From: Pseudomonas tolaasii NCPPB 2192
Lineage (GTDB): Bacteria > Pseudomonadota > Gammaproteobacteria > Pseudomonadales > Pseudomonadaceae
Reading direction: 5' to 3'
Length of the DNA stretch: 64,000 nucleotides
NCBI RefSeq assembly: GCF_002813445.1
Contig: NZ_PHHD01000001.1
Coordinates: 3,224,001-3,288,000, forward strand
The position numbers and the translations under genes are program-made. The first letter of the stretch is position 1. Every line of letters starts with the position of its first letter. Below are positions 17,920 through 26,429 of the stretch, in pieces. The notes below the pieces were generated by a model. It made no database searches, was not told the DNA's origin, and saw only the letters and a program-made list of their open reading frames with translations.

Positions 17920-18216
17920 TTAGTGCATTTTCAAGATCTTGAGGCCCAGGTGCTGGCGCTCGCCTTCATTTCTCGCCCACACCACTTGCGTGTCGGCTTC
18001 AAGGCCGGCGAGGGCGGCGTGTTCGGAGTCGATACGCACGGTGAGTTCATCACCTACCTGAAACTGGCGAGGTGCCTCAACTTGCATGCCAGAGCTGGAA
18101 AGGTCCACGCAAACCCCCGCAATCTCTTGCCCGGCGTGGATCAGCGACACATCGGCATCCACGCGCATGCGGATGAAATCGCGTTTTTCGGCGTAGTCGC
18201 GCTCGTGTTCGCTCAT
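17920..18216 (-). CDS. Small PilZ-domain protein
   Basis: The 98-residue single-domain PilZ protein has both c-di-GMP motifs intact: RDFIRMRVDADV (RxxxR) and DLSSSGMQVE (D/NxSxxG). It should bind cyclic di-GMP, but its output partner is unknown. The ATG at 18216 has AAGG about eight bases upstream. The ATG at 18225 adds three residues. It is convergent with mlaA across a bidirectional terminator. Confidence 0.83.
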   Translation of the reverse strand: MSEHERDYAEKRDFIRMRVDADVSLIHAGQEIAGVCVDLSSSGMQVEAPRQFQVGDELTVRIDSEHAALAGLEADTQVVWARNEGERQHLGLKILKMH

Positions 18217-18492
18217 CGGTTTCATCCTTACTTTGTGTTGTGGTGGTGGCTGTTCTTATAACTCCCGGTGATTTGCGGTGTAAAGACGCCCGGCGACCAT
18301 CGGCATGAGCTTGAAACCCCTGACGGATGGGAGTACCGTCTGCGCCTTAGAAGGGCACCTCTGCTTTACCGTTGTGCGTAGGCCAAAAGCCCGCGCCTTG
18401 TAGGACAGAGAGGCTAGAAAGCGAATCCAGTACGTGAGCCCGGCCATTGTCGCGCCACCTACGCCAACCTAATTCTGGCGCCGTTTGCCCAC

Positions 18493-19674
18493 ATGCAAAA
18501 AACCAGTGCCACGCTGCTGATAATCGATGACGACGAAGTAGTGCGCGCGAGCCTCGCGGCCTATTTGGAAGACAGTGGCTTCAGCGTCCTGCAGGCCGGT
18601 AATGGCCAACAGGGTCTCCAGGTGTTCGAGCGCGACAAGCCCGACCTCGTGATCTGCGACTTGCGCATGCCCCAGATGGGCGGCCTTGAGCTGATTCGCC
18701 AGGTGACCGAGCTCGCCCCGCAGACTCCGGTGATTGTCGTGTCCGGTGCCGGCGTGATGAACGATGCCGTCGAGGCCTTGCGCCTGGGCGCCGCCGACTA
18801 CCTGATCAAGCCTCTGGAAGACCTCGCCGTACTGGAGCACTCGGTGCGCCGCGCGCTGGACCGTGCGCGCCTGCTGGTCGAAAACCAGCGCTACCGCGAA
18901 AAGCTCGAAACCGCCAACCGCGAACTCGAAGCCAGCCTCAATCTGCTGCAGGAAGACCAGAACGCCGGTCGCCAGGTGCAGATGAACATGCTGCCGGTGA
19001 GCCCGTGGGCCATCGACGATTTCAAATTCGCGCACCAGATCATCCCGTCGTTGTACCTGTCGGGTGATTTTGTCGACTATTTTCGCGTAGACGAGCGCCG
19101 TGTGGCGTTTTACCTGGCCGACGTGTCCGGCCATGGTGCTTCGTCTGCATTTGTCACCGTGTTGTTGAAGTTCATGACCACACGGCTGCTGTTTGAATCC
19201 AAGCGCAATGGCACCTTGCCGGAGTTCACCCCCTCCGAGGTGCTGGGCCACATCAACCGGGGCTTGATCAGCTGCAAGCTGGGCAAGCACGTGACGATGG
19301 TCGGCGGCGTGATTGATGAAGAAACCGGTCTTTTGACCTACAGCATCGGAGGTCACCTGCCGATGCCGGTTTTATACACTCCTGACAGTGTGCGCTACCT
19401 GGAAGGGCGTGGTTTGCCGGTGGGCTTGTTCAATGAAGCCACCTACGAAGACCACATCCTGGAGTTGCCGCCGACCTTCAGCCTGACGCTGATGTCCGAC
19501 GGCATCCTGGACCTTCTCACAGAGCCTACACTCAAAGAGAAAGAAGCCGCCTTGCCCCAAAAGGTCAAGTCGGCGGGCGGCAGCCTGGATGGCCTGCGGC
19601 AAGTTTTTGGATTGGCCACGCTAGGGGAGATGCCGGATGATATCGCCCTATTGGTGTTGAGCAGGAATCTTTGA
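18493..19674 (+). CDS. rssB: Response regulator with PP2C-type phosphatase output (RssB-like)
   Basis: The 393-residue protein has an N-terminal receiver (acceptor Asp in LVICDLRMPQMGG) followed by a PP2C-like serine phosphatase domain. Metal-binding segments are SGDFVDYFRVD, YLADVSGHGASSAF and LMSDGILDLL. In Pseudomonas it forms a pair with the downstream STAS protein, which it is thought to dephosphorylate, a partner-switching arrangement linked to stress and motility control. The stop overlaps the next ATG by one base (TGATG), so the two are translationally coupled. Confidence 0.88.
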   Translation: MQKTSATLLIIDDDEVVRASLAAYLEDSGFSVLQAGNGQQGLQVFERDKPDLVICDLRMPQMGGLELIRQVTELAPQTPVIVVSGAGVMNDAVEALRLGAADYLIKPLEDLAVLEHSVRRALDRARLLVENQRYREKLETANRELEASLNLLQEDQNAGRQVQMNMLPVSPWAIDDFKFAHQIIPSLYLSGDFVDYFRVDERRVAFYLADVSGHGASSAFVTVLLKFMTTRLLFESKRNGTLPEFTPSEVLGHINRGLISCKLGKHVTMVGGVIDEETGLLTYSIGGHLPMPVLYTPDSVRYLEGRGLPVGLFNEATYEDHILELPPTFSLTLMSDGILDLLTEPTLKEKEAALPQKVKSAGGSLDGLRQVFGLATLGEMPDDIALLVLSRNL

Positions 19675-20156
19675 TGAGTACCGGAAGAATCCAGTTCGCC
19701 GAGCAAGACGGGACCTTCGTCCTGAAATTTGTCGGTGAAGTGCGCCTGACCTTGTGTTCGGCGCTGGATGCGACGATTGAGCGGATCTTCACAGCGCTGA
19801 ACTTCTCGGCGATCGTGATCGATCTGACCGAAACCCGCAGCATCGATAGCACCACCCTTGGGCTGTTGGCCAAGTTGTCCATTCTGTCTCGGCAGAAGGT
19901 CGGCCTGTTGCCCACCGTCGTCACCACCCACGAAGACATCACCCGTCTGCTGCAGTCCATGGGCTTCGATCAGGTGTTCAACATCGTTGACCGCCCGATC
20001 CCGTGCCCGGAATGCCTGACCGACCTGCCTTCCCAGGACCAGTCCGAGGAAGTCGTGCGGGTCAAAGTGCTGGAAGCGCACAAGATCTTGATGGGCTTGA
20101 ACGAGTCCAATCGCGAAGCGTTTCACGACCTCGTCAATGCGCTAGAGCGCCACTGA
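19674..20156 (+). CDS. STAS-domain anti-sigma-factor antagonist
   Basis: The 160-residue STAS protein has the segment VIDLTETRSIDSTTLGLLAKL, which contains the serine/threonine normally phosphorylated in anti-anti-sigma factors. It follows the PP2C regulator with a one-base overlap and is its likely substrate. The C-terminal 50 residues are helical. The partner anti-sigma factor or kinase is not in this window. Confidence 0.87.
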   Translation: MSTGRIQFAEQDGTFVLKFVGEVRLTLCSALDATIERIFTALNFSAIVIDLTETRSIDSTTLGLLAKLSILSRQKVGLLPTVVTTHEDITRLLQSMGFDQVFNIVDRPIPCPECLTDLPSQDQSEEVVRVKVLEAHKILMGLNESNREAFHDLVNALERH

Positions 20157-20179
20157 TCCCGGCTTGAAACACAATCCGA

Positions 20180-20293
20180 ATGTGGGAGCTGGCTCTTGTG
20201 GCGAGGGAGCTTGCTCCCGCTGGGGTGCGAAGCGCCCCCAAAAGCCGGCGACTGCTGCGCAGCCGAACGGGAGCAAGCTCCCTCGCCACAACA
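20180..20293. repeat. REP-like inverted repeat of a second family
   Basis: TTGTGGCGAGGGAGCTTGCTCC begins one arm (its first bases are TTGTGGCGAGGG) and the inverted copy ends near 20290. The middle contains GGGGTGCGAAGCGCCCCC, itself a hairpin. A partial copy of the other REP core (TGTGGGAGCTGGCT) precedes it. It lies between the convergent STAS and tal genes. Confidence 0.8.
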
Positions 20294-20341
20294 GTCCTGT
20301 TCCCAAATTTGAACGGTGACTGGCTTGAGCTCAGCAACCAC

Positions 20342-20379
20342 AAAAAAGGGCGGCACCCGCAAGGGTGCCGCCCTTTTTG
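20342..20379. terminator. Bidirectional terminator between the STAS gene and tal
   Basis: GGGCGGCACCC pairs with GGGTGCCGCCC, with A and T runs on the two sides. It can serve tal on the minus strand and the rssB-STAS operon on the plus strand. Confidence 0.9.
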
Positions 20380-20391
20380 CCATCGCCTGCC

Positions 20392-21318
20392 TTACAACTT
20401 GGCAGTCAACAGCGCCTCCAGCTTCTCCTGGTCGCGAGCAAACTGACGAATCCCCTCTGCCAGCTTTTCGGTCGCCATCGCGTCCTCGTTGGACTCCCAA
20501 CGGAACTGCGCTTCAGTCAAATGCACCCGCGCTTCACCGGCGTGGCCTGGGGCCAACTTGCGCTCCAGCTTGCCTTCATCCGCTGCCAGCTTCTCCAGCA
20601 GGTCCGGGCTGATGGTCAGGCGATCGCACCCGGCCAGCTCTTCAATCTGGCTGAGGTTGCGGAAGCTCGCACCCATCACCACGGTCTTGTAGCCATTGGC
20701 CTTGTAGTAGTTGTAGATGCGCGTCACCGACTGCACGCCCGGGTCATCGGCACCGGTGTAGTCGTTGCCATTGGCCTTTTTGTACCAGTCGTAGATACGG
20801 CCCACGAACGGCGAAATCAGGAATACACCGGCTTCGGCGCAGGCCACGGCCTGGGCAAACGAGAACAGCAGTGTGAGGTTGGTCTGAATGCCTTCTTTTT
20901 CCAGCTTCTCCGCCGCGCGGATGCCTTCCCAGGTGGAAGCGATCTTGATCAGCACGCGGTCACGGCCAACGCCGGCTTTGTCGTACAGGTCGATCAGACG
21001 GTGCGCACGCTTGAGAATGGCGGCTTCGTCAAACGACAAGCGGGCATCCACCTCAGTGGAAATGCGGCCCGGTACTACTTTGAGGATTTCTTGACCCACC
21101 GCCACCGCAAAACGGTCGCTGGCCAGGCCTACGTCACCGTTGCAGTCTTTGACGGCCGCATCCAGCAAAGGCGCATACGCCGAAATCGACGCGGCCTTGA
21201 GCAGCAGGGAAGGGTTGGTGGTGGCGTCTTGTGGCTTGAGCTTGGCGAGGGTGGAAAAGTCGCCGGTATCGGCTACGACGGTGGTGAATTGCTTGAGTTG
21301 TTCCAGCTTGGAAGTCAT
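20392..21318 (-). CDS. tal: Transaldolase
   Basis: Transaldolase moves a dihydroxyacetone unit between sugar phosphates in the non-oxidative pentose phosphate pathway. The 308-residue product has DATTNPSLLLKA at the N-terminus and the Schiff-base lysine in RVLIKIASTWEGI. Family blocks NLTLLFSFAQAVACAEAGV and SPFVGRIYDWYKK follow. I chose the ATG at 21318 because the length and the start MTSKLEQLKQFT match the family. The longer frame is upstream read-through. Confidence 0.97.
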   Translation of the reverse strand: MTSKLEQLKQFTTVVADTGDFSTLAKLKPQDATTNPSLLLKAASISAYAPLLDAAVKDCNGDVGLASDRFAVAVGQEILKVVPGRISTEVDARLSFDEAAILKRAHRLIDLYDKAGVGRDRVLIKIASTWEGIRAAEKLEKEGIQTNLTLLFSFAQAVACAEAGVFLISPFVGRIYDWYKKANGNDYTGADDPGVQSVTRIYNYYKANGYKTVVMGASFRNLSQIEELAGCDRLTISPDLLEKLAADEGKLERKLAPGHAGEARVHLTEAQFRWESNEDAMATEKLAEGIRQFARDQEKLEALLTAKL

Positions 21319-21499
21319 GGGCGTGCTCTGTCCTGTGGGTCTGATGACATTACCCGAGCGCCGACAGGCGCTCAAGGGCGCAAATGCGTTCGATCGTTTG
21401 CGAGGGCAACATCCTGAAAACAGCCGTTTGAAATACCGGCCTACCTGCACAATAGGAGGCCAATTCGGCCAGCAGGTTCAACCCAAGTGCCACCCAGCC

Positions 21500-21526
21500 T
21501 GTGGGAGCTGGCTTGCCTGCGATAGC
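21500..21526. repeat. Single REP element
   Basis: One copy of the TGTGGGAGCTGGCTTGCCTG core with GCGATAGC following lies between tal and the MFS gene. No inverted partner is nearby. Confidence 0.75.
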
Positions 21527-21562
21527 GCCGGCAGCATCACCGCCGCAATCACAGAGGCTGAG

Positions 21563-22852
21563 TTACGACAGCTTCAGCTTACGCTTGGCCACCCACAAGG
21601 CACTGATACTAAGCGCCGCCGCCAGAATCAGATAAAAACTGGGCGCCAGCTGCGACCCGGTCAACGCAATCAGCCCCGTGGCAATCACGGGCGCAAAGCC
21701 ACCGAAGATGGTCACCGACAGGTTGTAGCTCAGCGACATGCCCGTCACCCGGGTCCGAATGGGGAACACATCCGCCATCAGTGAGGCCAGCGGTGCGAAG
21801 TAAACGGCCTTGATCAGGGCCATCATCGAGACCACGAGTAGCAACGACGTGGCACTGGGTACTTTGTTCAGCCAGACGAACGCCGGAAAAATACTCAGGA
21901 TGTAGATGATCGACGCCCAGAGCATGATCTTGATACGGCTGACGAACCCGGCGATGAAACCGACAATGGGCGTCACCAGGGTCAGGATCAGGCCGCCGGT
22001 CAGCGTTGCCAGAAAGCCCGAAGACTGTGGAATATTCAGCGTGGTTGAGGCATAGGACGGCATGTACTTCATCATGAAATTGGAGGCTGTCGACACGATC
22101 AGCACGCCCATCGCCACCAACAGCAATGTCTTCTGGGAAAGAAGCACCTCCCTTAACGGCTGCGAACCCGGCTCGCTCTCCTTGAAGTCAGGCGACTCAT
22201 CCACCGTACGGCGGATATACAGCCCCACGGGGCCCAGAATCAAACCAAAGAAAAACGGCACCCGCCAACCCCACGCGAGCATCTGTTGATCATCCAGGTT
22301 AGTCGTCAGGAAATAGCCGAACAACGAGGCGATCACCACGCCAAAGCCCTGACTCGCAAATTGCAGGCTCGCGACAAAGTTGCGGGTCTTTTGCGGGGCG
22401 TGTTCCATCATGAACGCGGTTGAACTGCCGAACTCACCACCGGCGGAGAAGCCTTGCAGCAAACGCGCAAACAGAATGCCGATGGGGGCGATGACCCCGA
22501 TGGCGGCATAGGCGGGCATCACCGCGATCATCGCCGTGCCGATCAGCATCAGCAAAATGGACAGGCTCAAGGCTTTCTTGCGGCCTTGCCGGTCGGCATA
22601 AGAGCCCAGCACCGCAGCACCCAGCGGACGAATCAGAAACGAAATGCCGAACGTCGCGAATGCCAGAAACAGCGAGACTGCCGGGTCTGCTGCGGGGAAA
22701 AATACCTTGCTGATGGTTAACGCAAAGTAGGCGTAAACCGACAGGTCAAACCATTCAAGGGTGTTGCCGATCAAAGCGGCGCCGACCGGTTTCCATAAGG
22801 GCTGGGCCTGCTCGGCGGCAGGTGTAACGGGGGTGGACGACAACGCTGTCAT
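21563..22852 (-). CDS. MFS metabolite:H+ symporter (MHS family)
   Basis: This 429-residue inner-membrane transporter has the MHS signature: GNTLEWFDLSVYAYFALTISKVFF at helix 1 (each block shorter than its full span), GSYADRQGRKKAL after helix 2, and ARLLQGFSAGGEFGSS in helix 4. About 12 hydrophobic segments are present. It is followed upstream on the same strand by an M20 peptidase gene, so it may import the peptide, amino-acid derivative or acid that the peptidase processes. The exact substrate is unknown. Confidence 0.87.
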   Translation of the reverse strand: MTALSSTPVTPAAEQAQPLWKPVGAALIGNTLEWFDLSVYAYFALTISKVFFPAADPAVSLFLAFATFGISFLIRPLGAAVLGSYADRQGRKKALSLSILLMLIGTAMIAVMPAYAAIGVIAPIGILFARLLQGFSAGGEFGSSTAFMMEHAPQKTRNFVASLQFASQGFGVVIASLFGYFLTTNLDDQQMLAWGWRVPFFFGLILGPVGLYIRRTVDESPDFKESEPGSQPLREVLLSQKTLLLVAMGVLIVSTASNFMMKYMPSYASTTLNIPQSSGFLATLTGGLILTLVTPIVGFIAGFVSRIKIMLWASIIYILSIFPAFVWLNKVPSATSLLLVVSMMALIKAVYFAPLASLMADVFPIRTRVTGMSLSYNLSVTIFGGFAPVIATGLIALTGSQLAPSFYLILAAALSISALWVAKRKLKLS

Positions 22853-22918
22853 GTTCGACGCTCCGGGTTTTTGTAAGTGTGTGAGCGGCAGATAAAAGGT
22901 GGATCAAAGCCCTGTTTT

Positions 22919-24304
22919 TCAGGCGTGGGTTTGCGCCGCATCGCCCAGTTCCCAGAACAGCGCGGTCATGATTTGCAGGCCTTCCAGCACCACTGAACCG
23001 AGCAGATGTTCATCGGGCGCATGTTGCGAGCAGCCGGGGTAGGAGTGCGGGATCCACAAAGTCGGCAGCCCCAGCACATCCGCGAAAATGTCGTTGGGCA
23101 GCGTACCGGCAAGGTTGGGCAATACCGCGAGCTGCCTCGGTGTGGTGTCGCTGATGACCTTTTTCGCGAAGCGTACCCATGGGTTGTCCGGGTCCAGCCG
23201 AGTGCTGGGCGTGCAACGATCCATCACGATGTTGACGCCGTGGAAGCCCGCCGCATCCAGATGCTGGCGCAGTAAGGTCTCCAGGTTCTTCCAATCCGTG
23301 CCGACCACAAAGCGCAATTGGCAATGGGCGACTGCCGACGGGGGAATGGCATTCACCGGCTTGGCCGGGTTGCCCGCCGTGAACGCGAGGATTTCCAGGG
23401 TGTTCCACGCAAACAGTCGTTCCCCCAGGGTGAGCCCCGGCTCGCCCCAGTCAACGTCCAGGGCGCGGCCGAGGGAGTGTTGATGGATGCCCAGGTCGTG
23501 GATGGCCTCACGCACGGAGTCGGGAATGGAAGAGGGCACCAGCCCCCGGCACAGCATTTGGCCGTTCTGATCCACCAGGCTGGCCAGTGCATTGGCCAGC
23601 ACCACGGCCGGGTTGGACATCACGCCGCCCCAGTTTCCAGAATGCAAACCCTTGTCGCGTGCCTGCACCTCAAGAGAAAACAGCGCCGAGCCCCGAGAGC
23701 CGAGAAAAATCGTCGGGCGACTATCACTCAAGCGCGGGCCGTCCGACGCGATAAATAAATCGGCTTGCAGCAACTGCCGATGCTCGGTGCAGGCCTCGCG
23801 CAATCCGGGCGAGCCACATTCTTCGCCGGTCTCGAACAGAACTTTGATGTTAAATCCCAGCCGCCCCCCGCGGGCCTCGATCACTGCCTCCAGCGCCGCC
23901 AGGTTAATGCTGTGCTGGCCTTTGTTATCGGCGGTGCCGCGCCCGTACCAGCGGTCGCCTTCCACCGTCAGCATCCAGGGGTCGAGGCCTTCACGCCATT
24001 GTTCGGCGTAACCGAGTACAACGTCACCGTGCCCGTAGGTCAGCACCGTCGGCAGGTCCGCACCTTCGTGACGCGACGCGAACAACAGTGGGCCGGCACC
24101 CTTTGGATTTTCCAGTGGCTGGCATTCAAAGCCCATCCGCTCTAGCGCCGGTTGTATTTCTTCTTGCAGGTAACGCGTCAATTCCGGCGCCTGGCCGGGG
24201 GCCTGGCTTTCACTGCGGATAGCGACCCGGCGACGCAAGTCGGCTTCGAAATACCCGTCGGCGAAGTGGTGGCGAACACTGGCGAGTGCTTGTTGCTTGG
24301 ACAT
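22919..24304 (-). CDS. M20-family metallopeptidase/deacylase
   Basis: The 461-residue enzyme belongs to peptidase family M20 (dipeptidase/ArgE/DapE-like). It shows the metal-binding blocks TYGHGDVV, GRGTADNKGQH, LFETGEECGSPGL and FIASDGPR, and a C-terminal zinc-site region with IPHSYPGCSQHAPDEH. A dimerisation domain lies near residues 200-320. The ATG at 24304 gives MSKQQALASVRHHF. Two earlier in-frame starts exist (to 24355). It is divergent from a LysR regulator and upstream of an MHS transporter, which suggests a regulated uptake-and-cleavage unit. Confidence 0.88.
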   Translation of the reverse strand: MSKQQALASVRHHFADGYFEADLRRRVAIRSESQAPGQAPELTRYLQEEIQPALERMGFECQPLENPKGAGPLLFASRHEGADLPTVLTYGHGDVVLGYAEQWREGLDPWMLTVEGDRWYGRGTADNKGQHSINLAALEAVIEARGGRLGFNIKVLFETGEECGSPGLREACTEHRQLLQADLFIASDGPRLSDSRPTIFLGSRGSALFSLEVQARDKGLHSGNWGGVMSNPAVVLANALASLVDQNGQMLCRGLVPSSIPDSVREAIHDLGIHQHSLGRALDVDWGEPGLTLGERLFAWNTLEILAFTAGNPAKPVNAIPPSAVAHCQLRFVVGTDWKNLETLLRQHLDAAGFHGVNIVMDRCTPSTRLDPDNPWVRFAKKVISDTTPRQLAVLPNLAGTLPNDIFADVLGLPTLWIPHSYPGCSQHAPDEHLLGSVVLEGLQIMTALFWELGDAAQTHA

Positions 24305-24409
24305 GACCATTCCGATTAGGGCTGACAGATTCAGGCCAATATAGAAGTCACCCATCGCACTGTATATTGCTGTTTTTTCAAGGCTGGCATCTAATTAATA
24401 GAAGCCTTT

Positions 24410-25309
24410 ATGAGCGCAAAACCCATGGACTATCGTTATTTTCTGGCCGTGTTTGATTCAGGTTCGCTGGCCGCTGCCGGTGAGCACTTGCACATCGCAC
24501 CCAGCGCGGTCAGCCGCCAGATAGCCTTGCTGGAGGAGAGTATCGGCGTAGCCCTGTTCGAGCGTCGGCCACGGGGCATGGAGCCGACGGCGGCGGGCAG
24601 CGCATTGGCCCGCCACGCCAGACGCGCCTCGCTGGAAGAACAGGCCCTGCTGTCGGAATTGCGCGGCGGTGATTATCCCGGTGCGCGGGTCATTCGCCTG
24701 GTGTCCACAGAAGGGCTCTCGCGGTATTTTTTGCCGAACGTATTGATCCAGCATTATCACCAACACCCGGACTTCCAGTATGTGTTGGAAGTGATGTCAC
24801 CGTTTGAATGCGCAGAGAAAATCAAACGCGGTGATGCCGACGTGGGGCTGACGTTCAGCACAGAGCCCACCGACGGTGTCGAGATTCTCTATTCAGGCCG
24901 CTCGGCGATTCGCGCGATCATGCGCACCGGCCATCCACTGGCGGCGCACAAGCAATTGCCCCTGAACGCGCTCGCGCCGTTCCCCTTGGCGCTTACCCCC
25001 AAGGGCACGACCCAACGGCAGCTGTTCGACCTAGTGTGCGAAATGGAAGGGCTGGCCTTCAACCACGTCATGACCTGCAACTACTCCGGGGCCATCCACG
25101 AGTTCGTCCGCCACACCGACACCATTGCGCTGGGCGGCGCCATCAGCCAGCGAGTCAATGGCAGTGATGAGCTGGTCTCGGTGCCGCTGACAAACCCCCG
25201 GTTTGCCGACCGTACCATTCAAGTCCTGACCATGCCCAAACGCACACTGCCACCCTCGTTGCAGCGGTTTATCGAAACCCTGATTGCCTGCCTTAAGGCG
25301 GTCAACTGA
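24410..25309 (+). CDS. LysR-family transcriptional regulator
   Basis: The 299-residue regulator has an N-terminal winged HTH (MDYRYFLAVFDSGSLAAAGE, then HLHIAPSAVSRQIALLEESI) and a LysR substrate-binding domain of about 200 residues. It is divergent from the M20 peptidase and MHS transporter genes, 105 bases apart, the classic layout for a LysR protein controlling its neighbour in response to a substrate. The start may be 24410 or 24425. Confidence 0.9.
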   Translation: MSAKPMDYRYFLAVFDSGSLAAAGEHLHIAPSAVSRQIALLEESIGVALFERRPRGMEPTAAGSALARHARRASLEEQALLSELRGGDYPGARVIRLVSTEGLSRYFLPNVLIQHYHQHPDFQYVLEVMSPFECAEKIKRGDADVGLTFSTEPTDGVEILYSGRSAIRAIMRTGHPLAAHKQLPLNALAPFPLALTPKGTTQRQLFDLVCEMEGLAFNHVMTCNYSGAIHEFVRHTDTIALGGAISQRVNGSDELVSVPLTNPRFADRTIQVLTMPKRTLPPSLQRFIETLIACLKAVN

Positions 25310-25315
25310 GGCCGA

Positions 25316-26326
25316 TCAGCGACCTTCCAGCAACGCCCCCGCCTGATCCAGCAATGCCAGCGGATCACTGGCCTTGTGAATGTCCACCGACAACAACTGC
25401 CGAAACTTGCGCGCCCCCGGAAAACCGGTACCCAGCCCCAGCACATGCCGGGTGATGTGATGCATCGTCCCGCCACCGGCCAAATGCTCGGCAATATAAG
25501 GCCGCAGCTGCGCCAACGCCTCGGCCCGGCTGATCACCGGCGCCGCGCTGCCGAACAACTGCTGGTCCACCTCGGCCAGCAAATACGGGTTGTGATAAGC
25601 CTCCCGGCCCAGCATCACCCCGTCAAACGTCTGCAAATGTTCCTGGCACTGCTCCAGCGTCTTGATCCCGCCGTTGAGAATGAATTCAAGCCCAGGAAAG
25701 TCCCGCTTCAACTGCGCCGCCACGTCATAACGCAACGGCGGAATATCGCGATTCTCCTTCGGCGACAGCCCCTCCAGAATCGCAATTCGCGCATGCACGG
25801 TAAAACTGGTGCAGCCCGCGTCCTTCACCGTCCCGACGAAATCACACAACTCGGCATAACTGTCCCGCCCATTGATCCCGATACGATGCTTCACCGTCAC
25901 CGGAATCGACACCGCATCCCGCATCGCTTTCACGCAATCGGCCACCAACGCCGGGTGCGCCATCAAGATCGCGCCGATCATATTGTTCTGCACCCGATCA
26001 CTCGGGCAACCGACGTTCAGGTTCACTTCGTCATAACCCGCCACCTCAGCCATGCGCGCGCACGCGGCCAAGTCCGCGGGGACACTACCGCCCAGTTGCA
26101 GTGCAAGCGGGTGCTCGGCTTCGTTGTGACGCAGGAAGCGCTCGTGGTCGCCGTGAAGGATAGCGCCGGTGGTGACCATCTCGGTGTAAAGCAGGGCGTG
26201 TTTGGAGAGCAGGCGCAGGAAGAACCGGCAATGGCGGTCCGTCCAATCCATCATGGGTGCAACGCTAAAGCGCCGAGACAGTGCGGGGCTTGATTCTGCT
26301 GGGCTAAAGCTCTGTTTATCTAGCAT
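25316..26326 (-). CDS. dusA: tRNA-dihydrouridine synthase A
   Basis: DusA reduces uridines 20 and 20a in the tRNA D-loop using FMN and NADPH. The 336-residue product has SRRFSVAPMMDWTDRHCRFF near the start, the catalytic cysteine in NLNVGCPSDRVQNNMIGA, and ILNGGIKTLEQC in the FMN phosphate site. The ATG at 26326 (MLDKQSF) gives a normal length. The frame stays open to 26401, but that extension reads through repeats at the prophage border. The integrase gene is divergent and begins 104 bases away, so the 5' end of dusA is probably the integration site. The coding sequence looks intact. Confidence 0.94.
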   Translation of the reverse strand: MLDKQSFSPAESSPALSRRFSVAPMMDWTDRHCRFFLRLLSKHALLYTEMVTTGAILHGDHERFLRHNEAEHPLALQLGGSVPADLAACARMAEVAGYDEVNLNVGCPSDRVQNNMIGAILMAHPALVADCVKAMRDAVSIPVTVKHRIGINGRDSYAELCDFVGTVKDAGCTSFTVHARIAILEGLSPKENRDIPPLRYDVAAQLKRDFPGLEFILNGGIKTLEQCQEHLQTFDGVMLGREAYHNPYLLAEVDQQLFGSAAPVISRAEALAQLRPYIAEHLAGGGTMHHITRHVLGLGTGFPGARKFRQLLSVDIHKASDPLALLDQAGALLEGR

Positions 26327-26429
26327 TTTACTCAACGTGTTCTGGGCGTGTTTTAGGGCGTTTTCAGGCGTTTTTGAAGGCTCGGTGGTACGATGTACCA
26401 CCTAAAAACTGACGCGTACCACTTTTTAT
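26327..26429. other. dusA/integrase junction: presumed left prophage border
   Basis: This 103-base divergent gap is unusually repetitive. Three near-tandem copies of GGGCGTTTT-like units occupy 26344-26379, then a 19-base palindrome (26384-26402) and another GTACCAC at 26416-26422. The presumed left attachment site should lie here or within the first codons of dusA, but I could not find the matching core at the right end. Neither dusA nor the integrase has a clear Shine-Dalgarno sequence in this gap. Confidence 0.5.
26384..26402. promoter_or_regulatory. Palindrome GGTGGTAC-GAT-GTACCACC upstream of the integrase
   Basis: A perfect inverted repeat of eight bases with a three-base spacer lies 28 bases before the integrase start. 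It may bind the integrase, an excisionase-like factor or a repressor. Similar GTRCYAC units appear near 61067-61136. Confidence 0.55.
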
